NCBI GenBank assembly: GCA_963769605.1
Contig: CAVYML010000002.1
Location: 124,001 to 188,000, forward strand
DNA from: Fen-1254 sp963769605
Lineage (GTDB): Bacteria; Bacteroidota; Ignavibacteria; UBA10030
Direction of reading: 5' to 3'
DNA length: 64,000 nucleotides
A program made the translations under genes and the position numbers. Positions 37,673 through 46,619 of this stretch are shown piece by piece (positions within the stretch are counted from its first letter, which is position 1; each line of letters opens with the position of its first letter). Under the pieces are notes generated by a model that worked only from the letters and a program-made list of their open reading frames with translations, searched no databases and was not told where the DNA came from.

Positions 37673-40414
37673 TCAACTCCATGCCGCCAAACCTGCTTTT
37701 AACTTTTCCATGTTTTGCGTCATGTTTCTTTGCTTTTCCCGTTCTTTCTCAACGACATCCTTCGGCGCTTTTTCTATAAAGCTCGCATTCTCAAGTTTCC
37801 GGCTGATGCTGTCGATCAATCCCTGAAGCCGCGTGATTTCTTTTTCCAGACGTTTGCGCTCCGCATCCAGATCGATGATGCCTTCAAGTGGTATGAAAAG
37901 TTCCGTGCCGTCCACGACTGCGCTGGCAGAATTTTTGTGCTGAGGCGGTTTCTGATCTTCCTGCAGCCAACTCGGAATGGCTTTTGCCTTGCAGAGCCGT
38001 TCGATGTAGCCAAGCAGTCCTTTGATGTATTCCGCATTCACTGCAATCTTTTCGCCGATCTCGCCGTGCAAATAGAAATATATCTCAATCTGCTTTCCGG
38101 GAGGCACGTTTAATTCGCCCCGAATGTTGCGCACTGCATCGATGAGCTTCATCATAAAGCCGACTTCTTCCTCAATCTTCGGATTGATATAATGCACATC
38201 GGCCGATGGGAAGGAAGCCGACATCAGCGAACGGCCTTTTCGATCTGCAAGATGCTGCCAGAGCTCTTCTGAAATAAACGGCATCACCGGATGCAGAAGC
38301 CGGAGCGCCTGATCGAAAATCCAGAGTGCACGCGTGATGGATGCCTGTTTAACTTCCTGCGGCTCGTCGCCGTAGAAACGCGTTTTGGCAAGTTCCACAT
38401 ACCAGTCGCAGAAATCATGCCAGATGAAATCGTACAGAAGCTTTGTCGCTTCGTTGACATTGAATTCTGTCAAATAATAGTTCGCGGTTTTTATCGCCTG
38501 ATTGAGACGGGATAGAATCCATCGGTCGGCGAGATCAAGATGCTCATTCGGAAGTTTATCCAGCGATATTTCTTGATCGCCTAAAATTTCTTGTTTGTTC
38601 ATTAATAAAAATCTGCCGGCATTCCAGATCTTGTTTGCAAAGTTTCGGCCGATTTCGCATTTTTCCGTCGAGAACAATACATCCTGTCCGAGCGGAGCTA
38701 AGTACGCCGTCGTGAAGCGTAGAGCATCGGCGCCGTATTGTTCGATCACATCCAGCGGATCGGGAGAGTTGCCAAGCGACTTGCTCATCTTGCGTCCCAG
38801 CTCGTCCCGGATAATACTGGTAAAATATACATCGCGGAACGGCACAAGGTCTTCATCTTTTTTTCGCGGCTTTCCGTCTTTGCCCGGAGTCCCTTTCATG
38901 AATTCCATATTCGCCATGACCATGCGCGCCACCCAGAAGAAAATAATATCCGGCGCTGTGACAAGCGTATCGGTCGGGTTGAAATAATGCAAATCTGCAT
39001 TATCTTCCGGCCAGCCGAGCGTGGAGAACGGCCAGAGCCACGAGGAGAACCATGTATCCAGAACATCTTCGTCCTGAACCATAGGAACATCCGCCGCGAC
39101 ACCGAGTTTTTTACGCGCTTCTTCTTCGCTTCGCGCTGCTGTATAGGCGCCGTCCGGCGTATAATATACCGGAATGCGGTGTCCCCACCAGATCTGACGG
39201 GAGATGCACCAATCGCGGATATTGGTCATCCAGTGTTCATAGACTTTTGTCCAGCGGTCGGGATGGAACCGGATGAGGCCTCCGTTTACAACACGCAGAG
39301 CCGGCGCTGCGAGCGGTTTCATTTTCACGAACCATTGATCCGAAAGCCAGGGTTCGATGATCGTATGACAGCGGTAGCATTTACCGATATTGTGAACGTA
39401 CGGCTCCACCTTGACTAAAAATCCCTGAGCGTCAAGATCCTTAACAAGTTTTTTCCGGCATTCGAAACGGTCCATTCCTTCGTACTCTTTCGGAACGGTA
39501 GTGTTCATGTGTCCCGATTCATCCAAAATATTGATTTGTGAAAGATCGTGGCGCTGACCCAGAACGAAGTCGTTGGTATCATGCGCCGGAGTGACTTTCA
39601 TAATCCCCGTGCCGAAGCCGAGTTCGATATACTCGTCCGCGATGATCGGCAGGTGCCGGTTGACGATGGGCAGAATTGCCGTCTTTCCGATAAGATGCTT
39701 ATATCGATCGTCTTTGGGATGAATGCATAATCCGGAATCGCCGAGCATCGTTTCCGGCCGCGTCGTGGCAATAACAGCGGTCTCTGCAGAACCAAGGATG
39801 GGGTACTTGATGTAGTACAAATTCCCATTCGTTTCTTCGTGGTCGACCTCGTCGTCGCTGAGAGCGGTGCGGTGATGAGGACACCAGTTGACGATATATT
39901 TCCCGCGGTAAACCAGTCCTTTGTCGAACAGCCGGATAAAAACCTCTTTCACAGCATTCGATAATCCTTCGTCCATCGTAAAACGCTCGCGCTGCCAATC
40001 GCAGGAAACGCCGAGCTTGCGGAGCTGTCGAATAATGGTGCTGCCGTATTGTTCGCGCCATTGCCATACGCGTTCGACGAATTTTTCTCTTCCAAGATCG
40101 TACCTGTGTTTGCCTTCTTTGGCGAGCGCTTTTTCGACTGCATTTTGCGTGGCTATGCCCGCGTGGTCTGTGCCGGGAATCCAGCATGCTTCGAATCCGG
40201 ACATCCGTTTCCAGCGGACAAAAATATCCTGCAGCGTATTATTCAGCACGTGTCCCATCGTTAAAATGCCGGTGATATTCGGAGGGGGAATAATGACGGT
40301 AAACGGGGCTTTGTTCTTATTGACTTTGCCGTGGAAAAGATTGTTCGATTCCCAGAAGGAATACCATTTATCTTCAACGTCTTTTGGCGTATATGTTTTC
40401 GAAAGTTCCTGCAT
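37673..40414 (-). CDS. valS: Valyl-tRNA synthetase
   Basis: 913 residues, full length. The HIGH-type motif is PPPNITGILTMGHVLNNT and the KMSKS motif is GRKMSKSLGNSPDPLD. The editing domain (CP1) includes TTRPETMLGD. The anticodon-binding region and the C-terminal coiled coil (LDAERKRLEKEITRLQGLI) are present. It charges tRNA-Val and hydrolyses mischarged Thr-tRNA. Its 3' end abuts the VOC remnant. A hairpin plus T run sits just upstream of the start. Confidence 0.98.
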   Translation of the reverse strand: MQELSKTYTPKDVEDKWYSFWESNNLFHGKVNKNKAPFTVIIPPPNITGILTMGHVLNNTLQDIFVRWKRMSGFEACWIPGTDHAGIATQNAVEKALAKEGKHRYDLGREKFVERVWQWREQYGSTIIRQLRKLGVSCDWQRERFTMDEGLSNAVKEVFIRLFDKGLVYRGKYIVNWCPHHRTALSDDEVDHEETNGNLYYIKYPILGSAETAVIATTRPETMLGDSGLCIHPKDDRYKHLIGKTAILPIVNRHLPIIADEYIELGFGTGIMKVTPAHDTNDFVLGQRHDLSQINILDESGHMNTTVPKEYEGMDRFECRKKLVKDLDAQGFLVKVEPYVHNIGKCYRCHTIIEPWLSDQWFVKMKPLAAPALRVVNGGLIRFHPDRWTKVYEHWMTNIRDWCISRQIWWGHRIPVYYTPDGAYTAARSEEEARKKLGVAADVPMVQDEDVLDTWFSSWLWPFSTLGWPEDNADLHYFNPTDTLVTAPDIIFFWVARMVMANMEFMKGTPGKDGKPRKKDEDLVPFRDVYFTSIIRDELGRKMSKSLGNSPDPLDVIEQYGADALRFTTAYLAPLGQDVLFSTEKCEIGRNFANKIWNAGRFLLMNKQEILGDQEISLDKLPNEHLDLADRWILSRLNQAIKTANYYLTEFNVNEATKLLYDFIWHDFCDWYVELAKTRFYGDEPQEVKQASITRALWIFDQALRLLHPVMPFISEELWQHLADRKGRSLMSASFPSADVHYINPKIEEEVGFMMKLIDAVRNIRGELNVPPGKQIEIYFYLHGEIGEKIAVNAEYIKGLLGYIERLCKAKAIPSWLQEDQKPPQHKNSASAVVDGTELFIPLEGIIDLDAERKRLEKEITRLQGLIDSISRKLENASFIEKAPKDVVEKEREKQRNMTQNMEKLKAGLAAWS

Positions 40415-40435
40415 AATATTCTGGTTTCAAATTGA

Positions 40436-40460
40436 AAGAAAAGGGCAGCGCACGCTGCCC
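40436..40460 (-). terminator. Intrinsic terminator just upstream of valS
   Basis: GGGCAGCG-TG-CGCTGCCC followed by TTTTCTTTC on the minus strand. It lies 22 bp before the valS ATG and 90 bp after the preceding gene. It may end the M23/ParA transcript, or act as an attenuator for valS; no T-box elements were recognised. Confidence 0.65.
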
Positions 40461-40514
40461 GGGGACTCTCATCAATTAACGAAAAAAGCGGAATGAAATC
40501 AATCCAAACTTCAT

Positions 40515-40545
40515 ACCTTGTCAAGGTTAGGAACCTTGACAAGGT
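40515..40545. repeat. Perfect 14-bp inverted repeat after the M23 gene
   Basis: ACCTTGTCAAGGTT, AGG, AACCTTGACAAGGT. It lies 5 bp beyond the stop at 40551. There is no T run, so it is more likely a REP-like element or an RNA 3'-end stabiliser than a terminator. Confidence 0.65.
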
Positions 40546-40550
40546 TTAGG

Positions 40551-41495
40551 TTAGCGGACAACAAAAGTTTTGAAGACGTTCGCAGAATTGCCCATGCGGT
40601 CGGCTGCCGTAATCTCCAGTGTGTGCATCCCTTGCGGCAGCATTATCGATTCATCGAACGAAACCAGCGAATATTTGGCTGCGTATTCCGCAATAACCGT
40701 CTTGCCGTCAAGTGTAATGTGCAATTTGTCCGCGTTCACGCCGGATAGGTTGTCCCGGATATGAAATGAAAAGCGAAGCCGGTGTTTTGCCGTAGATATT
40801 TTCCATGCGGATATTTGCGGCGGTATATCGTCTGCTGCGAGAAAATAATCGCCGAGAAGCCTATCCGTCCGTCCGGAAAGAATCGTTTTCGTATTCGGCG
40901 GACTGCAATCCAATAATGACGTGCCGAAATCCGTACTCTCGAAGAGACCTACATGATGCGACCGTAAATATTCCGGAATGCGATATGTGATGCGGCTTCC
41001 TTCGTTCAATAAAACATCTTCCGGCAGAACGCAATAACCGTCGGATGTCTTTTCGATCCGGCAGTATATCGTTTGATTTACGGCATTGGGCGAAAAACAA
41101 AGTGTGAATATCGAATCGGGAGAAACGATTGTGTGTCCGGCGCTGCGTGAGACCGGAAACAAAGCGAACTCATCTGAGGCTTCGACATCCCGTGTTCCAT
41201 TGATATCGGCACGCGCCTCGATGCACACCTTGCCGCTGTCTTCAGGCTGGAAAGAAAATGTTCCCTCATAACTTCCAGCTGTCAGAGGTGAGATGTCCAT
41301 TAGTACATGACGCGATGACGTTGTAATCCACACAGAAGGTCGAAGTGTAAAAGGCAGATGCGAGGATGCTACCACGGTCATAAAATCCTGTGAAAATGTT
41401 TTTTGCAGCCGCAATGAAGTATTAGGTCCTGATGGAAGCCGTTCCGGGAAGGCGGGCGGAAAGCGGGATTGTGAATGAAGACGGATCTTCTTCAT
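40551..41495 (-). CDS. C-terminal part of the M23 peptidase, separated by a frameshift
   Basis: The reading frame gives Ig/fibronectin-like beta domains (LTAGSYEGTFSFQPEDSGKV, FSFHIRDNLSGVNADKLHIT, TLEITAADRMGNSANVFKTF). It has no signal peptide and no catalytic site. Its apparent ATG (41495) lies inside the coding region of the peptidase half. Both frames overlap by 74 bases, and the upstream frame stops at once after it should have joined. I read this as the tail of the M23 protein displaced by a single-base indel between about 41422 and 41490. Confidence 0.7.
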   Translation of the reverse strand: MKKIRLHSQSRFPPAFPERLPSGPNTSLRLQKTFSQDFMTVVASSHLPFTLRPSVWITTSSRHVLMDISPLTAGSYEGTFSFQPEDSGKVCIEARADINGTRDVEASDEFALFPVSRSAGHTIVSPDSIFTLCFSPNAVNQTIYCRIEKTSDGYCVLPEDVLLNEGSRITYRIPEYLRSHHVGLFESTDFGTSLLDCSPPNTKTILSGRTDRLLGDYFLAADDIPPQISAWKISTAKHRLRFSFHIRDNLSGVNADKLHITLDGKTVIAEYAAKYSLVSFDESIMLPQGMHTLEITAADRMGNSANVFKTFVVR

Positions 41496-42705
41496 CCTGA
41501 GCGACCGATTCTCGGTTGGTGTGATGTACGGTCGACATTTGCATTCTGCTTTCGATCGCCCTTTGTTCGGGAGTGCGGCAGATAAACGAACATGTCAGGG
41601 TAGAAAAATTTCCCTCCTGATCGCCTGCGACAATGCGGATTTCATGCCCTCCCGCTCCAAGCGCGTCGGTTTCTATTATTCCCGATCCGGCGGGAAGCCG
41701 GTTGTAAAACGGGAGCCGGTTGCCGGGTTCGATATACATTTTTTGAAAATAGACATCGCCGTTGCGGTACATTGTCCAGTCGTAATGCAGAGCGATTTGC
41801 TTGTATTCTTTTTGCGGAAAACGCAATATGTCGGACGAAAAGATTTTTTCGCCGTCAAGTGAGCAATCGTAGCGATTTACCTGATTGCTGTATCCCGATG
41901 TTCCAATATCATCAGTTGCATGAACACTAACGCCGATTTTTCCATGAAAGTAGATTTTCTGAGAGATGCGGAATTCATGTTCGTTCACTGCCTCTGCGTC
42001 GACAATGAATGTGCGAGTGCTGCCGAAAACTCCGGAGTTCGCATCCATCGGTGTAAAGGCAACCTGACTGAAATGAGGAGGACAATGGTCGTTGGCTTCC
42101 CGCTCAAAATTGGGAAACAGAAGCGGGTTGACCGGATTCATATTTCCATCCAGAATTTCAAAATGCAGGTGTGCATCGCCGACGCCGGTATTGCCGGTGT
42201 ATGCTATTTGTTCACGCTGTTCAACAACGAGTTCTCCCGGTTGAAGTTCCTTTTCGAGCGGATAGACGCCGTTTGCATACTGGAGCTTGCGCACGTAAGA
42301 TTCGATCTCTTCGTTGAATTTTTTTAGATGCGCATAGCGGGTATAGAAACCGTCATAGTGATGTATGCAAAGCATCTTTCCGTATCCGTTTCCGGCCACG
42401 GAGATATGACTGATATATCCCGCGCGTGAGGCATAGACAGGAAGACCTGTTTTTCCGTGCGTGGAAATATCGATTCCGCCGTGGAAATGCGTGGAACGAA
42501 AATCTGCGAACGATGAAGTGACCGGCAAATGAGGCAGTGTCGGCCATTGGTAATCGGCCATCGAAGTTTTAAGAGAATCGAAAGGAGCGTATGCCTGTTC
42601 AATGTCCGCGGAAACGGCAGCCCGGTTGTTCCCGGAAGGCGGAGTGCCTGCCGCCGCAGTCTGGAAAACCAGAAGGAAAAGATAGAAACAGCACAGCTTA
42701 TCCAT
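41422..42705 (-). CDS. Secreted M23-family (LytM-type) endopeptidase, N-terminal catalytic part
   Basis: A signal peptide (LCCFYLFLLVFQTAAA) precedes the LytM core: FHGGIDISTHGKTGLPVYAS holds the H-x6-D type zinc ligands, and GDAHLHFEILDG holds HxH. A beta-rich domain follows (to about residue 390). The family cleaves peptidoglycan cross-links. The frame ends early at RT (41422), while the next frame carries the expected C-terminal domains, so the gene is probably frameshifted. Starts 9 bp after parA, same strand, likely one transcript. Confidence 0.87.
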   Translation of the reverse strand: MDKLCCFYLFLLVFQTAAAGTPPSGNNRAAVSADIEQAYAPFDSLKTSMADYQWPTLPHLPVTSSFADFRSTHFHGGIDISTHGKTGLPVYASRAGYISHISVAGNGYGKMLCIHHYDGFYTRYAHLKKFNEEIESYVRKLQYANGVYPLEKELQPGELVVEQREQIAYTGNTGVGDAHLHFEILDGNMNPVNPLLFPNFEREANDHCPPHFSQVAFTPMDANSGVFGSTRTFIVDAEAVNEHEFRISQKIYFHGKIGVSVHATDDIGTSGYSNQVNRYDCSLDGEKIFSSDILRFPQKEYKQIALHYDWTMYRNGDVYFQKMYIEPGNRLPFYNRLPAGSGIIETDALGAGGHEIRIVAGDQEGNFSTLTCSFICRTPEQRAIESRMQMSTVHHTNRESVAQDEEDPSSFTIPLSARLPGTASIRT

Positions 42706-42714
42706 AGAAAAAAA

Positions 42715-43524
42715 TCAAGCGATTTTCTGAACTGGAATCGGTTGCGGTTGCGGCGCTGCCATCTGATTGCGCTCCATCAATTCGCGCGCCAGATCGAGAT
42801 ATGCCAGGGTTCCTTTGGAAGTTGCATTGAAAAGTATGGCAGGTTTGCCGTAGAATGCTGATTCGATAAGATGAGTGTTTTTCGGAATAATGGTTTTGAG
42901 CATGTATTTTCGGAAGCGCAGCTGCAGCTCGCGTTCCGTTATTTCGGTAACCTTCGTGTGCGGCTCGTACATGGTCTGGAGAATGCCTTCGACTTGCAGC
43001 GTCTTGTTGGCCGCTTCGCGGATCCATTCGAAGTATTTAAAGAGTTTATCGATTCCCTCAAGGGAGAAATGACCGGATCTGATAGGTATAAGCACACTGT
43101 CGGCGCAGGCCAGCGCATTTGCCGTCAGCCCGCGAAGGAACGGCGGCGTATCAATGATGACATAATCGTAATGGGGTGCAATGGGACGCAGAATGTTTTT
43201 CAGGAGAGTCCTGTTCTCCGACAGCCGCAAAATTCGCTCTTCCATCTGTGTGTTGTGCGTATTAATGGGAACGAAATCGAGGAAAGCAATGTCGGTGCGA
43301 TGTATAACCTTCGGCATCGAATGCATGAAGTTGAATACTTCATATAATCCCCCGACTATTTTTTCCTGCGTAAATCCGAGCGCCATGCTGCATGCGCCGA
43401 AGGGATCCGTATCGATGAGAAGAACACGCTTTTCGAGAACGGCAAGGCTCGCCGCAAGGTTTACAGCCGTCGTGGTTTTTCCGACGCCGCCCTTGGGAAT
43501 TGCTATGGCAAGAATTTTTGTCAT
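42715..43524 (-). CDS. ParA/Soj-family ATPase (orphan)
   Basis: 269 residues. The deviant Walker A is PKGGVGKTTTAVNLAASLA (near residue 10). LLIDTDPFGACSMAL is Walker A', and YVIIDTPPFL is Walker B. The fold is that of the ParA/MinD family, which places DNA or protein complexes in the cell. No parB lies next to it; the downstream partner is an M23 endopeptidase, which could hint at a role in positioning wall cutting rather than chromosome segregation. The Gln/Pro-rich tail (QMAAPQPQPIPVQ) is unusual. Confidence 0.9.
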   Translation of the reverse strand: MTKILAIAIPKGGVGKTTTAVNLAASLAVLEKRVLLIDTDPFGACSMALGFTQEKIVGGLYEVFNFMHSMPKVIHRTDIAFLDFVPINTHNTQMEERILRLSENRTLLKNILRPIAPHYDYVIIDTPPFLRGLTANALACADSVLIPIRSGHFSLEGIDKLFKYFEWIREAANKTLQVEGILQTMYEPHTKVTEITERELQLRFRKYMLKTIIPKNTHLIESAFYGKPAILFNATSKGTLAYLDLARELMERNQMAAPQPQPIPVQKIA

Positions 43525-43598
43525 TTTATAACATCTGCCGCTGCATTGAAAGAAGACCTTGAAAAAGGTACAAAAAAATAAAGGGTTTCTTCCACTGC

Positions 43599-43988
43599 CT
43601 AAAGTATTTTTCCTAAAATATATCCTATAATAATTCCAATAATCAATGCCATCGTGATTCCCTGGTAAGTCAGGACATCTTTAGAATATCCGCGCTTGAT
43701 GGCGATCAAAGAGAGCAGGTAGCCGATACTGTTGAGAAGCCAGATAAATGGTAGAATGAGAATTTTTGCTATAAAAGGGCCGATAAGAGGAATAAGTCCG
43801 ATCAAGGCGACAAGCCCGGCGAAGGCCTGCCCGGATATCCCGATCAAAAGTATAAGCGCCCCGATGACCCTTTGATCGATTTTCAAATATATACCGAGCG
43901 TGCAGACGGCCAGAATGATAAACCAGGCAATGATGGCATTTTCATAGTTTGAAAAGAAAATTTTCAGTTTTTGATTCCTATTCGTCAT
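43599..43988 (-). CDS. Small integral membrane protein, unknown
   Basis: 129 residues with four hydrophobic helices (IIAWFIILAVCTLGIYL, ALILLIGISGQAFAGLVALI, LPFIWLLNSIGYLLSLIAI, ITMALIIGIIIGYILGKIL). It has a short basic N-terminus. Gly-rich helix 4 and the Pro-Leu-Ile-Gly-Pro turn are notable. No family recognised. Upstream of parA on the same strand. Confidence 0.65.
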   Translation of the reverse strand: MTNRNQKLKIFFSNYENAIIAWFIILAVCTLGIYLKIDQRVIGALILLIGISGQAFAGLVALIGLIPLIGPFIAKILILPFIWLLNSIGYLLSLIAIKRGYSKDVLTYQGITMALIIGIIIGYILGKIL

Positions 43989-44104
43989 TCTGCTGTTAAA
44001 GTTTAGGGATCTGTACGTAAAGTCGGCTTTACGGGGATTTGTATTTCATTACTGAGGCGGCTGAGACAAATTCACGATATCAGTTTTAATTCTCATCCAC
44101 GTTC

Positions 44105-44776
44105 TTAAGCTACACCAACCGAAAGCGAGGTAAGTTCAGCTCCATCGGCAGATTTAAGTCTTGCCTCAAGTTTGTCGCCGTGATGAACTTGTGAAACTCC
44201 TTCCGGTGTGCCCGTAAAGATTACATCCCCGGTTTCAAAAGCCAAATATTGAGAAATATATGCAATAAGGGAGCTTACTGAAAAGATCATCTTGCCGGTC
44301 GATCCCGACTGCCGGAGAATTCCGCCGATGGTCAATTCGAGCCGGAGCGCAGCTGGGTCGTTTATCAGGTGTGCAGGGACAAATTCCGAAAGGGGGCCTG
44401 AAGTATCGAAGCCTTTTGCAAGAGTCCAGGGCAATCCTTTTTTCTTTGCTTCAAGTTGAATATCCCGCATCGTCATGTCAAGTCCGACACCGTAACCGGC
44501 AACATGCTGCAGTGCTGTTTCTTGGGGTATGTTTTTTCCACCTGTACCGATTAAAACCGTCAACTCTACTTCGTGATGCACATCGGAAGAAATGGAAGGA
44601 ATGATAATCTGTTCGTGATTGGAAATAACAGCTGTATTGGGTTTGAGAAAAAAAATTGGAGTCTTTGGAATATCAAAATTCATCTCGCGGGCATGTTTTG
44701 CATAATTTTGCCCGATACAAATGATTTTCCCGATTGCCAGGAGATTGCCGGTTCCACGGATAGAAAGCTGTTTCAT
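44105..44776 (-). CDS. Fumarylacetoacetate hydrolase family protein (YcgM/FAHD1-like)
   Basis: 223 residues. ICIGQNYAKHAREMN and PIFFLKPNTAVI open the FAH fold. HHEVELTVLIG provides the metal-binding Glu pair, and ETGDVIFTGTPEGVSQVHHG is the C-terminal signature. Members are hydrolases, isomerases or oxaloacetate decarboxylases acting on acylpyruvates; the exact substrate is not decidable. Divergent from purM across a repeat tract. Confidence 0.92.
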   Translation of the reverse strand: MKQLSIRGTGNLLAIGKIICIGQNYAKHAREMNFDIPKTPIFFLKPNTAVISNHEQIIIPSISSDVHHEVELTVLIGTGGKNIPQETALQHVAGYGVGLDMTMRDIQLEAKKKGLPWTLAKGFDTSGPLSEFVPAHLINDPAALRLELTIGGILRQSGSTGKMIFSVSSLIAYISQYLAFETGDVIFTGTPEGVSQVHHGDKLEARLKSADGAELTSLSVGVA

Positions 44777-44799
44777 AACTCAATATAGAAAAAAGACCT

Positions 44800-44965
44800 T
44801 CAAGGTTCAATGTTCTATGGTTAATCGGTTAGTGGTTAGTTGGTTAATCGGTTTACTATTTTCCAATTTGATCCCCCGCTTGCGCGGGAGAACATTTACA
44901 GGCCTCCGGCTACAGTTCACAGTTTGTAGTTCACAGTTTACAATTCACCATTTACCGCTCATTGG
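44800..44965. repeat. Short-word repeat tract with a GGCCTCCGGCT module
   Basis: GGTTAATCGGTTAGTGGTTAG, then CCCCGCTTGCGCGGG, AACATTTACAGGCCTCCGGC and GTTCACAGTTTGTAGTTCAC. The composition parallels 31715-31919, so the pieces move or are copied as a composite. Confidence 0.75.
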
Positions 44966-45032
44966 GCTTGTTCGATGTCGGAAAAACTCATATCTTACCG
45001 AATCATTTTCATTTTATCATTCGATTATCGCT

Positions 45033-46040
45033 ATGACAACCTACAAAGATTCTGGTGTTGATATTAATGCCGGCGAAGATCTTGTCCGGCGCATCAAAAG
45101 GCCGGTTCACTCAACATTCAACGACAACGTTCTGGCCGATATCGGCATGTTCGGTTCTTTCTATCGTGCCCGATTTAAAGGTGTGCGTCATCCGGTTCTG
45201 GTTTCCAGTGTCGATGGCGTCGGTACGAAGTTGAAAATTGCGGTTATGATGAACCGTCATTATACGGTTGGTCAGGACCTGGTCAATCATTGTGTCAACG
45301 ACATACTTGTTTGCGGTGCAAAGCCGCTCTATTTTCTCGATTATTTTGCAACGGGTAAACTATCGCCGGATACAGCCGAACAGGTTATACTGGGATTTGT
45401 GAAGGCATGTAAAGAAAATGGATGCGCGCTGGTCGGGGGTGAAACAGCCGAAATGCCCGGAATGTACGGTGAAGAAGATTACGATATCGCGGGGACAATT
45501 GTGGGTGTCGTCGACGAGAAAAAAATTCTAAACGGGAGAAAGGTAAAACACGGAGACGTGCTCATCGCTCTGCCTTCGACCGGATTACATACGAACGGCT
45601 ATTCGCTTGCTCGCCGCGTACTGCTCGACAGGTTTGAACTCGACCAACAGAGAGATGAACTGGGAACAACCGTAGGTGATGCGCTTCTTGCTGTGCATCG
45701 ATCGTACTTCCGGACAATTTATCCGCTGCTACAGTCAGCAGAGAGTAAATATATGCACGCTCTTTCGCATATTACAGGAGGTGGAATCGAAGGGAATACG
45801 TATCGCGTTGTTCCCCGCGGTTTGAGACTTGCCGTCGATTGGGGCTCATGGAAACGACCTCCGCTCTTTCAATTGATTCAGGATGCAGGCACGGTTCCGG
45901 AAGAAGATATGCGCCGCACATTCAATCTCGGAGTCGGTCTGGTCATTCTGGCGGATCCTCACGGCATCGATAAACTTCTCGGCGCACTGAAAAAGAAAAA
46001 AGAGAAACCGATTATTATCGGCGAGGTAATCAAAGAGTAG
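45033..46040 (+). CDS. purM: Phosphoribosylformylglycinamidine cyclo-ligase PurM
   Basis: 335 residues from the ATG of MTTYKDSGVDINAGE; upstream in-frame sequence is repeat tract. VSSVDGVGTKLKIAVMM, HCVNDILVCGAKPLYFLDY and GGETAEMPGMY are the family signatures, with SHITGGGIEGN in the C-terminal half. It makes AIR from FGAM in purine synthesis. No other pur gene is next to it. Confidence 0.97.
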   Translation: MTTYKDSGVDINAGEDLVRRIKRPVHSTFNDNVLADIGMFGSFYRARFKGVRHPVLVSSVDGVGTKLKIAVMMNRHYTVGQDLVNHCVNDILVCGAKPLYFLDYFATGKLSPDTAEQVILGFVKACKENGCALVGGETAEMPGMYGEEDYDIAGTIVGVVDEKKILNGRKVKHGDVLIALPSTGLHTNGYSLARRVLLDRFELDQQRDELGTTVGDALLAVHRSYFRTIYPLLQSAESKYMHALSHITGGGIEGNTYRVVPRGLRLAVDWGSWKRPPLFQLIQDAGTVPEEDMRRTFNLGVGLVILADPHGIDKLLGALKKKKEKPIIIGEVIKE

Positions 46041-46044
46041 AGGA

Positions 46045-46105
46045 GTTCGTAGTTCGTAGTTGTCAGTTGTCAGTTCACAGTTCACCGTTTACAGTTCACA
46101 ACTTA
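46045..46105. repeat. Short-word repeat tract after purM
   Basis: TTCGTAGTTCGTAGTTGTCAG, GTTCACAGTTCACCGTTTAC and similar words, ending 3 bp before the next start codon. Confidence 0.7.
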
Positions 46106-46108
46106 TAG

Positions 46109-46600
46109 ATGAATTCTTTTATGACCGAAGATCTTTCCGTAACTCAGACTATACAATTGATCCTGGCGCCCGGAGTGATGATTAATGCATGTGGGCTGCT
46201 TCTTCTCGGTATCGGCAATAAATTTTCGAGTGTCTTGAATCGAATTCGTGTGCTGAACGATGAAAAACGCCATCTGCTTTTGCGTGCTGCAGAGCCGGAT
46301 TACTCAACGTCGGAGAATCAGCGATTTGAAAGCATCGTGCGGCAGCTCCATGGTCTGCTCAAGCGTGCGCAATGGATACGAAATGCGGTTTCTTGTTATT
46401 TTATCAGCGTAGGACTATTTGTCATTACATCGCTTCTGATCGGAGCCGATTTTTTCTTTCGGATGCCGTATCTCAAAGATGTCATTATCATGGTTTTTTT
46501 ATTCGGGATGATAGTAGTTTTTCTGGGGGTTGTATTCGGCGTTCTGGATACGATGAAGGGTTATGATATTGTGAAGTTCGAAGTGCAAGTCGACGAATAA
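46109..46600 (+). CDS. DUF2721 family membrane protein
   Basis: 163 residues. The N-terminal LILAPGVMINACGLLLLGIGNKFSSVLNRIRVLNDE matches DUF2721 (one TM helix followed by an N/R-rich cytoplasmic stretch). Two more helices near the C-terminus (SVGLFVITSLLIGADFFF, IIMVFLFGMIVVFLGVVFGV) give three TM segments. Function unknown. The start is ATG 46109 or the ATG four codons later; the repeat tract hides any ribosome-binding site. Confidence 0.85.
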   Translation: MNSFMTEDLSVTQTIQLILAPGVMINACGLLLLGIGNKFSSVLNRIRVLNDEKRHLLLRAAEPDYSTSENQRFESIVRQLHGLLKRAQWIRNAVSCYFISVGLFVITSLLIGADFFFRMPYLKDVIIMVFLFGMIVVFLGVVFGVLDTMKGYDIVKFEVQVDE

Positions 46601-46619
46601 TCGAGGACGTGCGTCATAC

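Noticed and set aside
40415..40550. T-box leader for valS
   Set aside because: No specifier loop or T-box bulge sequence seen; only a simple terminator and an inverted repeat.
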